A DNA stretch of 9,247 bases from CAMFKD01 sp964436955 (lineage in GTDB: Bacteria; Chlamydiota; Chlamydiia; Chlamydiales; JAJFMA01), in contig CAYTFC010000106.1 of assembly GCA_964436955.1 (NCBI GenBank), positions 1 to 9,247 of the forward strand. The letters are read 5' to 3'. Both the position numbers and the translations under genes were made by a program. Numbering within the stretch: the stretch's first letter is position 1; every line of letters begins with the position of its first letter. The notes beneath the pieces were generated by a model. That model was not told the DNA's origin, did not search any database, and worked only from the letters and a program-made list of their open reading frames with translations. Of this stretch, positions 1-6,895 are shown piece after piece.

Positions 1-27
1 ATTGTACCAGAAACGCGCAAAGTGGGG

Positions 28-52
28 TGTCCAGTTTTAGGGGTCCATTATA
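28..52. repeat. IS3-type terminal inverted repeat (left-end orientation), solitary
   Basis: The 25 bases begin TGTCCAGTTTTAGGGGTCC, which resembles the ends of IS3-family elements that start TGTCC and carry a G-rich core. The orientation is that of a left end. The complementary right end (ending GGACA) is not present in the 120 bases after the transposase stop codon at 184, so the element is incomplete. The match is from recall of IS end style, not from a database hit. Confidence 0.4.
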
Positions 53-184
53 GATTATGAAAGCGGCCAAGAAGCCTATGAAGGAGTATCTAAGTACATT
101 TGCTACTATAACACCAAGCGCATGCACCAAGCGCTGAAGTACCGCACCCCACTGGAAGTTTACCAGGGGGTCAGAGGCGTGTGA
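53..184 (+). pseudogene. IS3-family transposase, C-terminal remnant (integrase core end)
   Basis: The frame ending in TGA at 182-184 reads DYESGQEAYEGVSKYICYYN, followed by TKRMHQALKYRTPLEVY and GVRGV. This is the typical C-terminal end of an IS3-family DDE (rve) transposase: the region around the last acidic catalytic residue, then the YYN..R.HQAL.Y.TP.EVY signature. Only about 43 codons remain. The frame is closed upstream by TAG at 38-40, inside the IS-end-like sequence, so the N-terminal DNA-binding part and most of the catalytic core are missing. The terminus is joined directly to the 3' end of the gene, which suggests an internal deletion of roughly 1 kb or a rearranged copy. Not expected to be functional. 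An alternative is a read-through tail of an upstream gene: the same frame encodes LYQKRAKWGVQF before the TAG. Confidence 0.7.
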
Positions 185-190
185 CGCCGC

Positions 191-226
191 GCGCTTACCC
201 CTCCCCCATGGGGGAGGGGTAAGCGC
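191..226. repeat. Perfect 36-bp palindrome (18 + 18)
   Basis: The half-site GCGCTTACCCCTCCCCCA is followed at once by its exact reverse complement, with no spacer. It lies 6 bases after the transposase stop codon. As RNA it would form a very stable hairpin, but no T-run follows on either strand, so a classical intrinsic terminator is not supported. It may be a repeated extragenic palindrome or a degenerate terminator left by the IS. Confidence 0.85.
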
Positions 227-302
227 TGTAACAAAACGAACTTTTACCTGAGCTCGGACATAAGTAGGACTGAAAATTGTCTAGACAATGGGGGCAACTA
301 TA

Positions 303-370
303 TGGTCCCTTTTTCCTAAGACCCTTAGGTCCCTTTCGTCACTTTGGTCCCTTGTCTCTTAAGTCCCTTT
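303..370 (-). repeat. Left flanking array of degenerate AAGGGACC(T/A) units
   Basis: Read on the minus strand, this stretch contains about six or seven variants of an 8-9-bp unit, AAGGGAC(C/T)(T/A), some degenerate (AAGAGACA, AAGTGACGA, AAGGGTCTT). The segment 346-369 (GGTCCCTTGTCTCTTAAGTC and four more bases) is repeated in inverse orientation at 974-997 with one difference in 24 positions. The array therefore brackets the gene at 430-984 as an inverted repeat. A direct near-copy (one mismatch in 27) lies at 1095-1121. Confidence 0.8.
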
Positions 371-429
371 TCTTGTTCTTTAAGTAATTTATTGGTACTT
401 TCGTGGAATAATTTTCTATGAGGTATCCT

Positions 430-984
430 ATGGCGAAGCAATTCATACCCGCTCATGGTGGTTATAAGCAGCTTCTGTCTTATCAAAAATCTGAGATTGT
501 TTTTGATGCTACGGTTTATTTTACTCGACGATTCTATTCGCGTGGAGACCGTACAATTGATCAAATGGTGCAAGCTGCGCGTTCTGGTAAGCAGAACATT
601 ATCGAAGCAAGCGTGGCTTCCGGTACTTCCAAAGAAATGGAAATCAAGCTAACGAGTGTTGCACGAGCTAGTCTTGAAGAGCTTTTGGAAGACTACCGCG
701 ATTTCTTACGAACCCGTAGTTTCGAAGAATGGGATCGTGATCACAAATACGCTAGGCGATTGGGTGAGTTGAATCGGAAGATGCCTATTAGCTACGAAAC
801 CTTTCGAAAGGGCATAGAGAATTCAGAGCCAGTTATTTGTGCCAATGTGATTATTGGATTGATCAAGGTAACCACCTATTTGTTGGATAAACAAATTCAG
901 CGCTTAGAACAGGATTTTCTGAGAGAAGGCGGCCTGCGCGAGCGAATGACTCGTGCAAGGTTAGAAGCTAGGAAAGGGACCTAA
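430..984 (+). CDS. Four-helix-bundle (S23/IVS-related) protein with suffix domain
   Basis: A 184-residue soluble protein with no signal peptide or membrane segment. I recognise it as a member of the four-helix-bundle family first known from intervening sequences in 23S rRNA genes (S23 proteins), which also includes the accessory protein Avd of diversity-generating retroelements. The core is the helical stretch with DRTIDQMVQAARSGKQNI, then EASVASGTSKEMEIKLTSVA. A C-terminal suffix ends GGLRERMTRARLEARKGT. The start at 430 is chosen because GAGGT sits five bases upstream; an in-frame ATG at 418 would add four residues. The last codons and the TAA stop (GGG ACC TAA) are the first unit of the flanking repeat array. 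Function is unknown; members are suspected to be nucleic-acid binding and tied to repeat or retroelement mobility. Family call is fairly sure, role is not. Confidence 0.8.
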   Translation: MAKQFIPAHGGYKQLLSYQKSEIVFDATVYFTRRFYSRGDRTIDQMVQAARSGKQNIIEASVASGTSKEMEIKLTSVARASLEELLEDYRDFLRTRSFEEWDRDHKYARRLGELNRKMPISYETFRKGIENSEPVICANVIIGLIKVTTYLLDKQIQRLEQDFLREGGLRERMTRARLEARKGT

Positions 985-1030
985 GAGACAAGGGACCTAA
1001 GGGACTTCGGAAAAGGGACTTAAGAGACAG
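971..1030 (+). repeat. Right array, arm 1, of AAGGGACCT units
   Basis: Six units of the consensus AAGGGAC(C/T)T, with the variant AAGAGACA, run on the plus strand from the last codons of the four-helix-bundle gene. One unit carries the extension TTCGGAA. The order of unit variants is mirrored in the arm at 1049-1127, so the two arms can pair into a long imperfect hairpin around a loop at about 1031-1048. Confidence 0.85.
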
Positions 1031-1048
1031 GCGAACCGTGCATCATTT

Positions 1049-1127
1049 GTCCCTTAAGTCCCTTTTTCGAAGTCCCTTAGGTCTCTTTGGTCCCTTTGGT
1101 CCCTTGTCTCTTAGGTCCCTTCTTCCT
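1049..1127 (-). repeat. Right array, arm 2, inverse of arm 1, abutting gnd stop
   Basis: About eight units on the minus strand. Aligned to arm 1 in reverse complement they show the same order of unit variants, including the ACTTCG-containing unit, with two extra units (an AAGGGACCA and an AAGAGACC type) in this arm. The array starts at the TAG stop codon of gnd, whose last bases are part of the repeat boundary AGGAA. The two arms lie between convergent genes, so they could act as a two-way terminator. No clear T-run is present, so this is only a suggestion. Confidence 0.85.
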
Positions 1128-2586
1128 AAACCGAGTAGGAAGTGGCGCTTACTTTGCCACCTGTGCCTGTCCAGTTCGTGTGGAAATATTCCTTGCGAGG
1201 ATGGTCCACTCTCTCATAGGTGTGTGCGCCAAAATAGTCGCGCTGCGCCTGCAGTAGGTTAGCTGGCAATCTTTCACTGCGATACCCATCATAAAACGCG
1301 AGCGCTGTGCTTAGGCATGGTGTGGGGATACCTAGCTCTACAATTGTGCTGATGACACGTCTCCAGCCAGCCTGTGCATCTTCTATGGCATCGTGGAAGA
1401 ACGGGTCCAACAAGAGGTTGTTTAGCTTTTCGTTCTTATTATAGGCTTCATTGATCTTACCCAAGAATGCGCTGCGAATAATACAGCCTCCCCGCCACAT
1501 CATGGCGACGGCGCCATAATTCAGTTTCCAGTGATAGTCATGCGCGGCTTGACGCATAAGCATAAAGCCTTGCGTATAGCTGATAATTTTGGCTGCATAA
1601 AGCGCATGACCTAAATCGTCGATAAAGCGTTCTTTGTCGCCTTTAAAGGTTGCTGACGGGCCTTTTAAGACTTTGCTAGCCGCCACGCGCTCATCTTTCA
1701 ATGCTGAAAGGCACCTGGCAAAAACGGCTTCCCCAATAAGTGTCACGGGAATTCCCAAATCTAGCGCTTCAATGCCTGTCCATTTTCCAGTGCCTTTCTG
1801 TCCGGCAACATCCAAAATGTTGTCTACAAGGGGTTTTCCATCTTCGTCCTGATGACGCAAAATATGGCTTGTTATTTCGATAAGATAGCTGTCGAGGTCG
1901 CCACGATTCCACTTGGTGAATGTGTCTGCAATGGCATCAGTATCCATGCCGAGGCCTCTGCGCAAGATATCGTATACTTCGCAAATCAGCTGCATATCGC
2001 CATATTCTATGCCGTTATGCACCATTTTCACATAGTGTCCCGCGCCACCATCGCCCACCCAATCGCAGCAGGGTTGGTCTCCGTCGACCTTAGCGGCAAT
2101 GGCTTGAAAGATCTCCTTCACATGCGGCCATGCTTCTGGATTGCCTCCAGGCATGATAGAAGGGCCATTTCTTGCGCCTTCTTCTCCGCCTGAAATCCCT
2201 GTGCCGATGTAGCGAATTCCCTTTTTGGCTAACGTGTCGCAGCGGCGTTGTGTATCGCTATAAAGGCTATTGCCTCCGTCGATGATGATGTCGCCAGCTT
2301 CCATGAATGGAAGGCATTCTTCAATCATTTCATCAATGGGCTTACCTGCCTTAATCATGAACATGACGCGTCTGGGGCGCTTTAGCTGCTTGAAAAATTC
2401 TTCGAGAGTATGTGTTCCAATGATTTTTGTGCCCTTGGCGGGGCCAGCGAGCATATCATCAACTTTCTCCACTGTGCGGTTAAACACGGCAACGGTATAG
2501 CCGTGATCATTCATATTGAGGGCTAAGTTCTGCCCCATCACGGCCATGCCGATCAGGCCGATATCTGCTTGTCCTGTCATGGGCAT
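1126..2586 (-). CDS. gnd: 6-phosphogluconate dehydrogenase, decarboxylating
   Basis: Cytoplasmic enzyme of the oxidative pentose phosphate pathway: oxidises and decarboxylates 6-phosphogluconate to ribulose 5-phosphate, making NADPH. It is 486 residues long, the usual size for the family. The N-terminal Rossmann fold shows GLIGMAVMGQNLALNMNDHG (10-29) and the NADP-ribose site NRT (36-38). GGNS (104-107) and SGGEEGARNGPSIMPGG (132-148) are substrate-site signatures. The catalytic pair is K187 and E194 in HYVKMVHNGIEY. The all-helical domain has GTGKWT (265-270), and the tail RDYFGAH and FHTNWTG...SATSYSV is intact. The start is uncertain: GGGAG lies three bases before this ATG and nine before a second ATG two codons downstream (start 2580), which has the better spacing. 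It is divergent from the tRNA across a short shared upstream region; its stop codon abuts the repeat array. Confidence 0.97.
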   Translation of the reverse strand: MPMTGQADIGLIGMAVMGQNLALNMNDHGYTVAVFNRTVEKVDDMLAGPAKGTKIIGTHTLEEFFKQLKRPRRVMFMIKAGKPIDEMIEECLPFMEAGDIIIDGGNSLYSDTQRRCDTLAKKGIRYIGTGISGGEEGARNGPSIMPGGNPEAWPHVKEIFQAIAAKVDGDQPCCDWVGDGGAGHYVKMVHNGIEYGDMQLICEVYDILRRGLGMDTDAIADTFTKWNRGDLDSYLIEITSHILRHQDEDGKPLVDNILDVAGQKGTGKWTGIEALDLGIPVTLIGEAVFARCLSALKDERVAASKVLKGPSATFKGDKERFIDDLGHALYAAKIISYTQGFMLMRQAAHDYHWKLNYGAVAMMWRGGCIIRSAFLGKINEAYNKNEKLNNLLLDPFFHDAIEDAQAGWRRVISTIVELGIPTPCLSTALAFYDGYRSERLPANLLQAQRDYFGAHTYERVDHPRKEYFHTNWTGTGGKVSATSYSV

Positions 2587-2604
2587 CTTCTCCCGATTTA
2601 CAAT

Positions 2605-2633
2605 TTGTGAAAAAGCTCTGCGCAGGGTATACT
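2605..2633 (+). promoter_or_regulatory. Sigma70/sigma66-type promoter for tRNA-Arg
   Basis: TTGTGA (2605-2610) and TATACT (2628-2633) are separated by exactly 17 bases, close to the TTGACA/TATAAT consensus. The predicted start near 2640 lies about 12 bases before the mature tRNA 5' end. The site sits in the short region between the divergent gnd and tRNA genes. Confidence 0.65.
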
Positions 2634-2651
2634 GTGTCTAATCTGTTAGAT

Positions 2652-2725
2652 GTTCTCGTAGCTCAGTAGGATAGAGCGGTTGCCTCCTAAGCAACAGGTC
2701 GCGCGTTCGAATCGCGCCGAGGACA
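2652..2725 (+). tRNA. tRNA-Arg (anticodon CCT)
   Basis: A complete 74-nt cloverleaf. The acceptor arms GTTCTCG (2652-2658) and CGAGGAC (2718-2724) pair with one G-U; the discriminator is A2725. The D stem is GCTC/GAGC. The anticodon stem GTTGC/GCAAC (2679-2683/2691-2695) holds the loop CTCCTAA with anticodon CCT at 2686-2688, which reads AGG. The T arm is GCGCG-TTCGAAT-CGCGC. The next bases are CAT, so the 3' CCA is not encoded and must be added by tRNA nucleotidyltransferase. It is convergent with amiA, with only 17 bases between them, and divergent from gnd. Confidence 0.96.
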
Positions 2726-2742
2726 CATTTCCTGCCTTTTCC

Positions 2743-3480
2743 TTACTTTGCCTGTTGTTGGAAATAGTTGTCGATTCCTTGCGCGATCCCCCAAGCAAGT
2801 TTCTTCAGATATAGCGGATCCTTAAGGTGTTCGAGTTCCTTTTCATTCGTCATAAATCCGCCTTCAATCAGGATGGCGGGGACGCTATTGTTGCGGATTA
2901 CGGAGTAATTGCCATGTTTGACTCCCCTTGATCGCGCTTGCGTACCTTCAATCACCTTATCTAAGACAGCTTTTGCCAGAGCTTCTGACTTTTTGGTGCG
3001 CTCTATTTCCTTATCTGACTTATAGTAGAAGACTTCGATCCCATCTGCGGTGGGATTGGGTGCAGAATTGTAATGCACACTGACGAAAAGCTTCGCTTTT
3101 TTTTCTTTCACTAGCTCCGCGCGTTCTTCTAGGGATGGGAAGCTATCATCGCTACGTGTCATGACTACCGGATATCCTCGGTGCTTGAGGTATTGCTCCA
3201 GCAAACGCGCGGTGGATAGATTGAGATTTTTTTCCTGATAGGTGGGTTTGGATAGAGACACCGCACCAAGATCTTTTCCTCCGTGGCCCGGGTCGATCAT
3301 AATGAGCGGTTTGACCGGTTTGACAGGTTTGGGAGGCGCTATCATCATGGGCCGCGCGGCGATAGGGGCAATGCATGCGCGATCATGGCATGCACGATCA
3401 TGAGCGATACTGCTATGGCGGGCGCAGGCAGGCATTAGGGCCATAATAAAGAGACAAAATAGAATGCGTGATGAGATCAT
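2743..3480 (-). CDS. amiA: N-acetylmuramoyl-L-alanine amidase (Amidase_3)
   Basis: A 245-residue exported zinc amidase that cleaves the bond between N-acetylmuramic acid and L-alanine of peptidoglycan, expected to act outside the inner membrane during division. Residues 1-20 are a signal peptide with a hydrophobic core; C19 in MPAC could be a lipobox cysteine, but the -3 and -2 residues (M, P) are not ideal. A linker follows with a short duplication (HDRAC twice) and a KPVKPVKP stretch. The Amidase_3 domain starts near residue 59: zinc ligands H66 in IDPGHGGKD, E83 in EKNLN and H136 in SVHYNS, and catalytic E206 in LIEGGFMTN. Its start overlaps the murE stop by four bases (ATGA), with AGG six bases upstream. 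Chlamydial AmiA homologues sit in the same place and are reported to process peptidoglycan. It is the last gene of the operon. Confidence 0.93.
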   Translation of the reverse strand: MISSRILFCLFIMALMPACARHSSIAHDRACHDRACIAPIAARPMMIAPPKPVKPVKPLIMIDPGHGGKDLGAVSLSKPTYQEKNLNLSTARLLEQYLKHRGYPVVMTRSDDSFPSLEERAELVKEKKAKLFVSVHYNSAPNPTADGIEVFYYKSDKEIERTKKSEALAKAVLDKVIEGTQARSRGVKHGNYSVIRNNSVPAILIEGGFMTNEKELEHLKDPLYLKKLAWGIAQGIDNYFQQQAK

Positions 3481-4910
3481 TTAAGGCCTATCTTACAGAG
3501 TTCATGAGCGATAGCACTGTCACTGAAGGGGATGGTATGGGTGGCGAATATTTGCTGGCCTTCGTGTCCCTTACCAGCAATTAAAACAATATCGTTTGGC
3601 TGCGCTAACTGAATAGCTTTCAAAATCGCGGATTTACGATCGACTTGAACTTCGTAGGATTCGCGTCGTTTAAATCCGCTAACAATTTCCTGGCAAATGC
3701 TTTGGGGATCTTCTGTGCGTGGGTTATCACTTGTAACGATCGTAAAATCCGACCACTTTTCACTGACTTTTGCCATTAAAGGGCGCTTTCCACGATCTCT
3801 ATCGCCTCCGCAACCAAAGACAGTGATAATGCGTCCCTTTTTGAGTTCCTGCAAACATGTTAGCGTATTTTCAAGTGCATCGTGTGTGTGGGCAAAATCG
3901 ACGTAGACGCTAATGCCTAATTCATTTGGTACTGGTTCCAAACGTCCAGGAACTGATTTAAAGGCGGCAAGACTTAAGGCGATGTGTTGCAAAGTGATGC
4001 CATTTGTCAGGCCGACGGCAATCGCTGCTAGGGCATTATAGAGGTTAAATCTGCCTGGAATTGGTATGTGAAATATTGCCGTTTCTTTCTTATAACTTAG
4101 TGTAAAGCGACTGCCATCCGCGGATAATTCGACATTTTTTGGAGTCAAATTTGCGTCCTGCAGTCCGTAAGTCAACACAGGACCTCTATAGTTTTCGAGT
4201 AAACGTGCGTGCCAAGGACAGTCCTTGTTTACAATAGCTACAGAAGGTTGCGAATCGAATAAACGCTTCTTAGCAGCCGCATAGGCCTCCATGGTCACGT
4301 GATAATCGAGATGCTCGGCGGTTAAATTCGTGTAGACAGCCGCATCAAAGCGAATATTATTTACGCGTCCCTGGTCTAGCGCATGCGACGTGACCTCCAT
4401 TACGGCCGCTTGGCAGCCCTCCTGCAGCATTTCAGCCAGCATTTTTTGGTTGCGGCATAGGTCTGGAGTGGTATGCGTGGCTGGATAGCGCTTAGAGCCG
4501 ATGACGTATTCGATTGTTCCAATGAGACCACAAGGCTCCAATAAGTGCTTAATCAGCGTGGCGGTGGTGGTTTTCCCGTTAGTTCCGGTAATTCCCACCA
4601 TAAATAGCTTTGAGCTGGGACTGTCATAAAGGCGGTCGGCTAAAATAGCTTCCGCCGTAGCCACATCGGGATGAACCAACTGCGTTATAGAAAGCGAAGG
4701 ATTGTATGTATCACACACAATGGCACATGCCCCAGCTTCGATGGCATTAGCAATAAACCGTGAGCCATCATGGCTTCTCCCGCGCTTAGCGACAAAGATA
4801 TTGCCAGGCGCAACGGCTTGGCTGTTGCTGGAGATGCCTGTGATCTCTGTGTCGCAAACTCCATGCACGACTAGGCTGGGTATGTCTTGAGCAAGTTGCT
4901 GAATTTTCAC
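3477..4910 (-). CDS. murE: UDP-MurNAc-L-Ala-D-Glu:meso-diaminopimelate ligase
   Basis: Cytoplasmic Mur ligase adding meso-diaminopimelate to UDP-MurNAc-L-Ala-D-Glu, using ATP. At 477 residues it is of normal length. The three Mur domains are visible: the UDP-binding N-terminus (about 1-98); the ATPase domain with P-loop GITGTNGKTT (106-115, K113), HTTPD (146-150), E172 in MEVTSHAL, TNLTAEHLDYH (194-204) and the probable carbamylated lysine K214 in AAAKKRLF; and the C-terminal domain with FGCGGDRDRGKRP, the DNPR motif (395-398) that marks diaminopimelate rather than lysine specificity, and GKGHE (446-450). The usual HTPDAL is HTHDAL here (341-346), a mild oddity. The start is GTG and overlaps the ftsI stop as GTGA, which suggests translational coupling; only a weak GGA lies upstream. 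Its stop overlaps amiA by four bases. Confidence 0.96.
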   Translation of the reverse strand: MKIQQLAQDIPSLVVHGVCDTEITGISSNSQAVAPGNIFVAKRGRSHDGSRFIANAIEAGACAIVCDTYNPSLSITQLVHPDVATAEAILADRLYDSPSSKLFMVGITGTNGKTTTATLIKHLLEPCGLIGTIEYVIGSKRYPATHTTPDLCRNQKMLAEMLQEGCQAAVMEVTSHALDQGRVNNIRFDAAVYTNLTAEHLDYHVTMEAYAAAKKRLFDSQPSVAIVNKDCPWHARLLENYRGPVLTYGLQDANLTPKNVELSADGSRFTLSYKKETAIFHIPIPGRFNLYNALAAIAVGLTNGITLQHIALSLAAFKSVPGRLEPVPNELGISVYVDFAHTHDALENTLTCLQELKKGRIITVFGCGGDRDRGKRPLMAKVSEKWSDFTIVTSDNPRTEDPQSICQEIVSGFKRRESYEVQVDRKSAILKAIQLAQPNDIVLIAGKGHEGQQIFATHTIPFSDSAIAHELCKIGLK

Positions 4911-6895
4911 TTCTTATTCCATTCCTCAAATAGCTGCTTCAACGCTTTGCTTTCTTCACTCCAATCCGCCTTCAGCGGATCGTAGCGAGGGTCACCTTTA
5001 GGTTGGCCAAAGGGGTCGTCAGGCGTTACACCCAAATAGGCTAGCGTTCGACGTCCAATTTCGCGAAATACCGGGCCTGCACAATAGCCTCCAAAGTGTA
5101 TGGGGCCGACTCCGGGAACAAAAGCTCTCTCCGGTTCGTCAATGGATACAAGCAACACAAACGCAGGATCCGAAACAGGTGCAAAGCCTGCGAAGGAAGC
5201 GACGTTTAGCTCTTTAGAGTAAGCGCCGTTAACGATCTTTTCTGCAGTGCCCGTTTTTCCTGCTTGTGTGTATCCCGCAATGTCGCTGCGTTTTCCGTGT
5301 GTGACGTACTTAAGGCCGGCGACTATGCGGGAGATCATATCGGAATCACAGACTTGTGGGAAAGATTTTAGCCTTTCGGAACTCGTATTATCGAGCAAAA
5401 TCTCGCTTTGCCCATCCGGGAGTTGTTTGACAATCTTACGAATTAGCGTGGGTTGTACAAGGTAGCCGCCGTTCGCGATAACAGACCATGCTCTGACCAA
5501 CTGGATGGCGTTAGCCTGCACATTGTGACCGATGGCCAAAGAGTAGGGTGTGGGCGCGGACCATTCTAAGGAGCCATTAGGGTGCTTCTTTCCTGGCATA
5601 GGAAGCAAACCAGGATTTTCTCCGGCAAGTTCAATGCGCGCAGGAACTCCGATCCCAAACTTTTCGCACAGGCAATTTCGATACCAAAGGGGGCCAAGGC
5701 GACTGACCATGCGCTCGGCTAAACGCGCAAGGTAGATGTTGGACGAAACTTGCAGAGCCATATTTAGATTTAGGAACTTGTAAACATGCGAAGGCTCTTT
5801 CAATGGTTTGCTACGGCCCGGGAAGAAGGGATTATCAGTCACCATTTTGCCGTCGGGATCAAAAGCTGGGGTTTCCCCACGTTGCACAAGTTCCTTGTTT
5901 GCTATGAGTGCCACGCTAGCGGTAATCGCTTTAAAGATAGAACCCGGTTCAATGGCGTCAGTAATGGCCTTCACGCGTGTGGCATCTAATTTCTCTGGAT
6001 CGCTGAAAAATTCGGAATAACGAGCGGGGTAAAAGAACGGATACTGGGCCAGAGCTAGAATCTCACCGGTTTTAGGGTCCATCATTACTGCCCAGCCACC
6101 TTTGGCTTTGGCCTTCTTGACTCCACGAGCTAGTTCTTCTTCGGCGATAGCTTGGATGACATGGTTAATGGTGAGGTGGATATCAGCTCCGTTTTGCGGT
6201 GCTTCAATGACCTCGCCAATTTCAAACGCACTTCTAGGCGAGCGCATCATGCGTCGAGAACCTTGATGTCCTTGCAAATACTTATTGAGAGTTAGCTCTA
6301 AGCCACCAGTGGGAATGCCTTGACCCGTTGTTTCGTCACGACGACTCTGCACGGTTTGCAAAACGGGTCCTAGCAGCTTACCAAATGGGTAAGAACGTTG
6401 ATAGTCTGCTTCGCAAAAGAGGCTGTTACGAGGAATGTGATGTTGTTTGGCAAAGGGATACCACCACTGAAACACGTCGTTCTTGGTTTCACTAGACAGC
6501 CAGGTCGATAGTGTCCTATGGCGAGACTTCTTATCTAGTTCCGCAAGAAGGGTAGATTTATTAACATCCAGCGTGTTTTGAAGATGTGTTGCGACTTCAT
6601 CCTTGAGTTCTTCTGGAATGGAACTCGGATCGACATGCAAATGAAACTTTTGGATATCTGTCACGAGTTTTTGAGGTTCTTCTGGATGCCCGCGTTTAAT
6701 GGAAGTGTTACTATAAAAGGTTCCCCGCATAAAGGGTTCTTTAACAACAAAATAGTGCTGCCTTTGAGCGACGCGTGCCCACTTATTTCCCTCAAGAATT
6801 TGAACCTTGTAGTACTGAATAATAAGAAGTGAGAACAGAAAAAAAAATCCTAAAGCCACGACAACAACACGTTTTTTATCATTTGGAGCTATCAT
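4907..6895 (-). CDS. ftsI: Penicillin-binding protein 3 / FtsI septal transpeptidase
   Basis: A 662-residue class B penicillin-binding protein that crosslinks septal peptidoglycan during division. Residues 1-9 are a short cytoplasmic tail, about 10-28 the single membrane anchor (VVVVALGFFFLFSLLI), and the rest extracytoplasmic. The non-catalytic pedestal domain runs to about residue 230; the transpeptidase domain has the three catalytic motifs S319-I-F-K322 (EPGSIFK), S384-S-N386 and K547-T-G549. After the KTG motif about 115 residues remain, ending in a charged tail. It is somewhat longer than E. coli FtsI (588). The start is supported by AAAGGAG five bases upstream of the ATG; the gene overlaps the end of ftsL by 17 bases. 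It is called pbp3 in chlamydiae. In bacteria without FtsZ this protein and its cluster are still retained, which fits the suggested lineage. Confidence 0.95.
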   Translation of the reverse strand: MIAPNDKKRVVVVALGFFFLFSLLIIQYYKVQILEGNKWARVAQRQHYFVVKEPFMRGTFYSNTSIKRGHPEEPQKLVTDIQKFHLHVDPSSIPEELKDEVATHLQNTLDVNKSTLLAELDKKSRHRTLSTWLSSETKNDVFQWWYPFAKQHHIPRNSLFCEADYQRSYPFGKLLGPVLQTVQSRRDETTGQGIPTGGLELTLNKYLQGHQGSRRMMRSPRSAFEIGEVIEAPQNGADIHLTINHVIQAIAEEELARGVKKAKAKGGWAVMMDPKTGEILALAQYPFFYPARYSEFFSDPEKLDATRVKAITDAIEPGSIFKAITASVALIANKELVQRGETPAFDPDGKMVTDNPFFPGRSKPLKEPSHVYKFLNLNMALQVSSNIYLARLAERMVSRLGPLWYRNCLCEKFGIGVPARIELAGENPGLLPMPGKKHPNGSLEWSAPTPYSLAIGHNVQANAIQLVRAWSVIANGGYLVQPTLIRKIVKQLPDGQSEILLDNTSSERLKSFPQVCDSDMISRIVAGLKYVTHGKRSDIAGYTQAGKTGTAEKIVNGAYSKELNVASFAGFAPVSDPAFVLLVSIDEPERAFVPGVGPIHFGGYCAGPVFREIGRRTLAYLGVTPDDPFGQPKGDPRYDPLKADWSEESKALKQLFEEWNKK

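Noticed and set aside
276..289. 14-bp palindrome ATTGTCTAGACAAT as an operator
   Set aside because: Short and isolated, with no adjacent promoter or regulator; could occur by chance.
303..1127. CRISPR array
   Set aside because: Units are only 8-9 bp, degenerate, directly adjacent with no unique spacers, and no cas genes are present.
303..1127. Diversity-generating retroelement, because the gene family includes Avd
   Set aside because: No reverse transcriptase, template repeat or variable repeat in the window.
1038..1262. Plus-strand open frame of 74 codons with repeated Leu-Ser-Arg-Pro residues
   Set aside because: Translation of the repeat array and the antisense of gnd.
1852..2193. Plus-strand open frame of 113 codons inside gnd
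   Set aside because: Antisense shadow of a clearly conserved enzyme gene.
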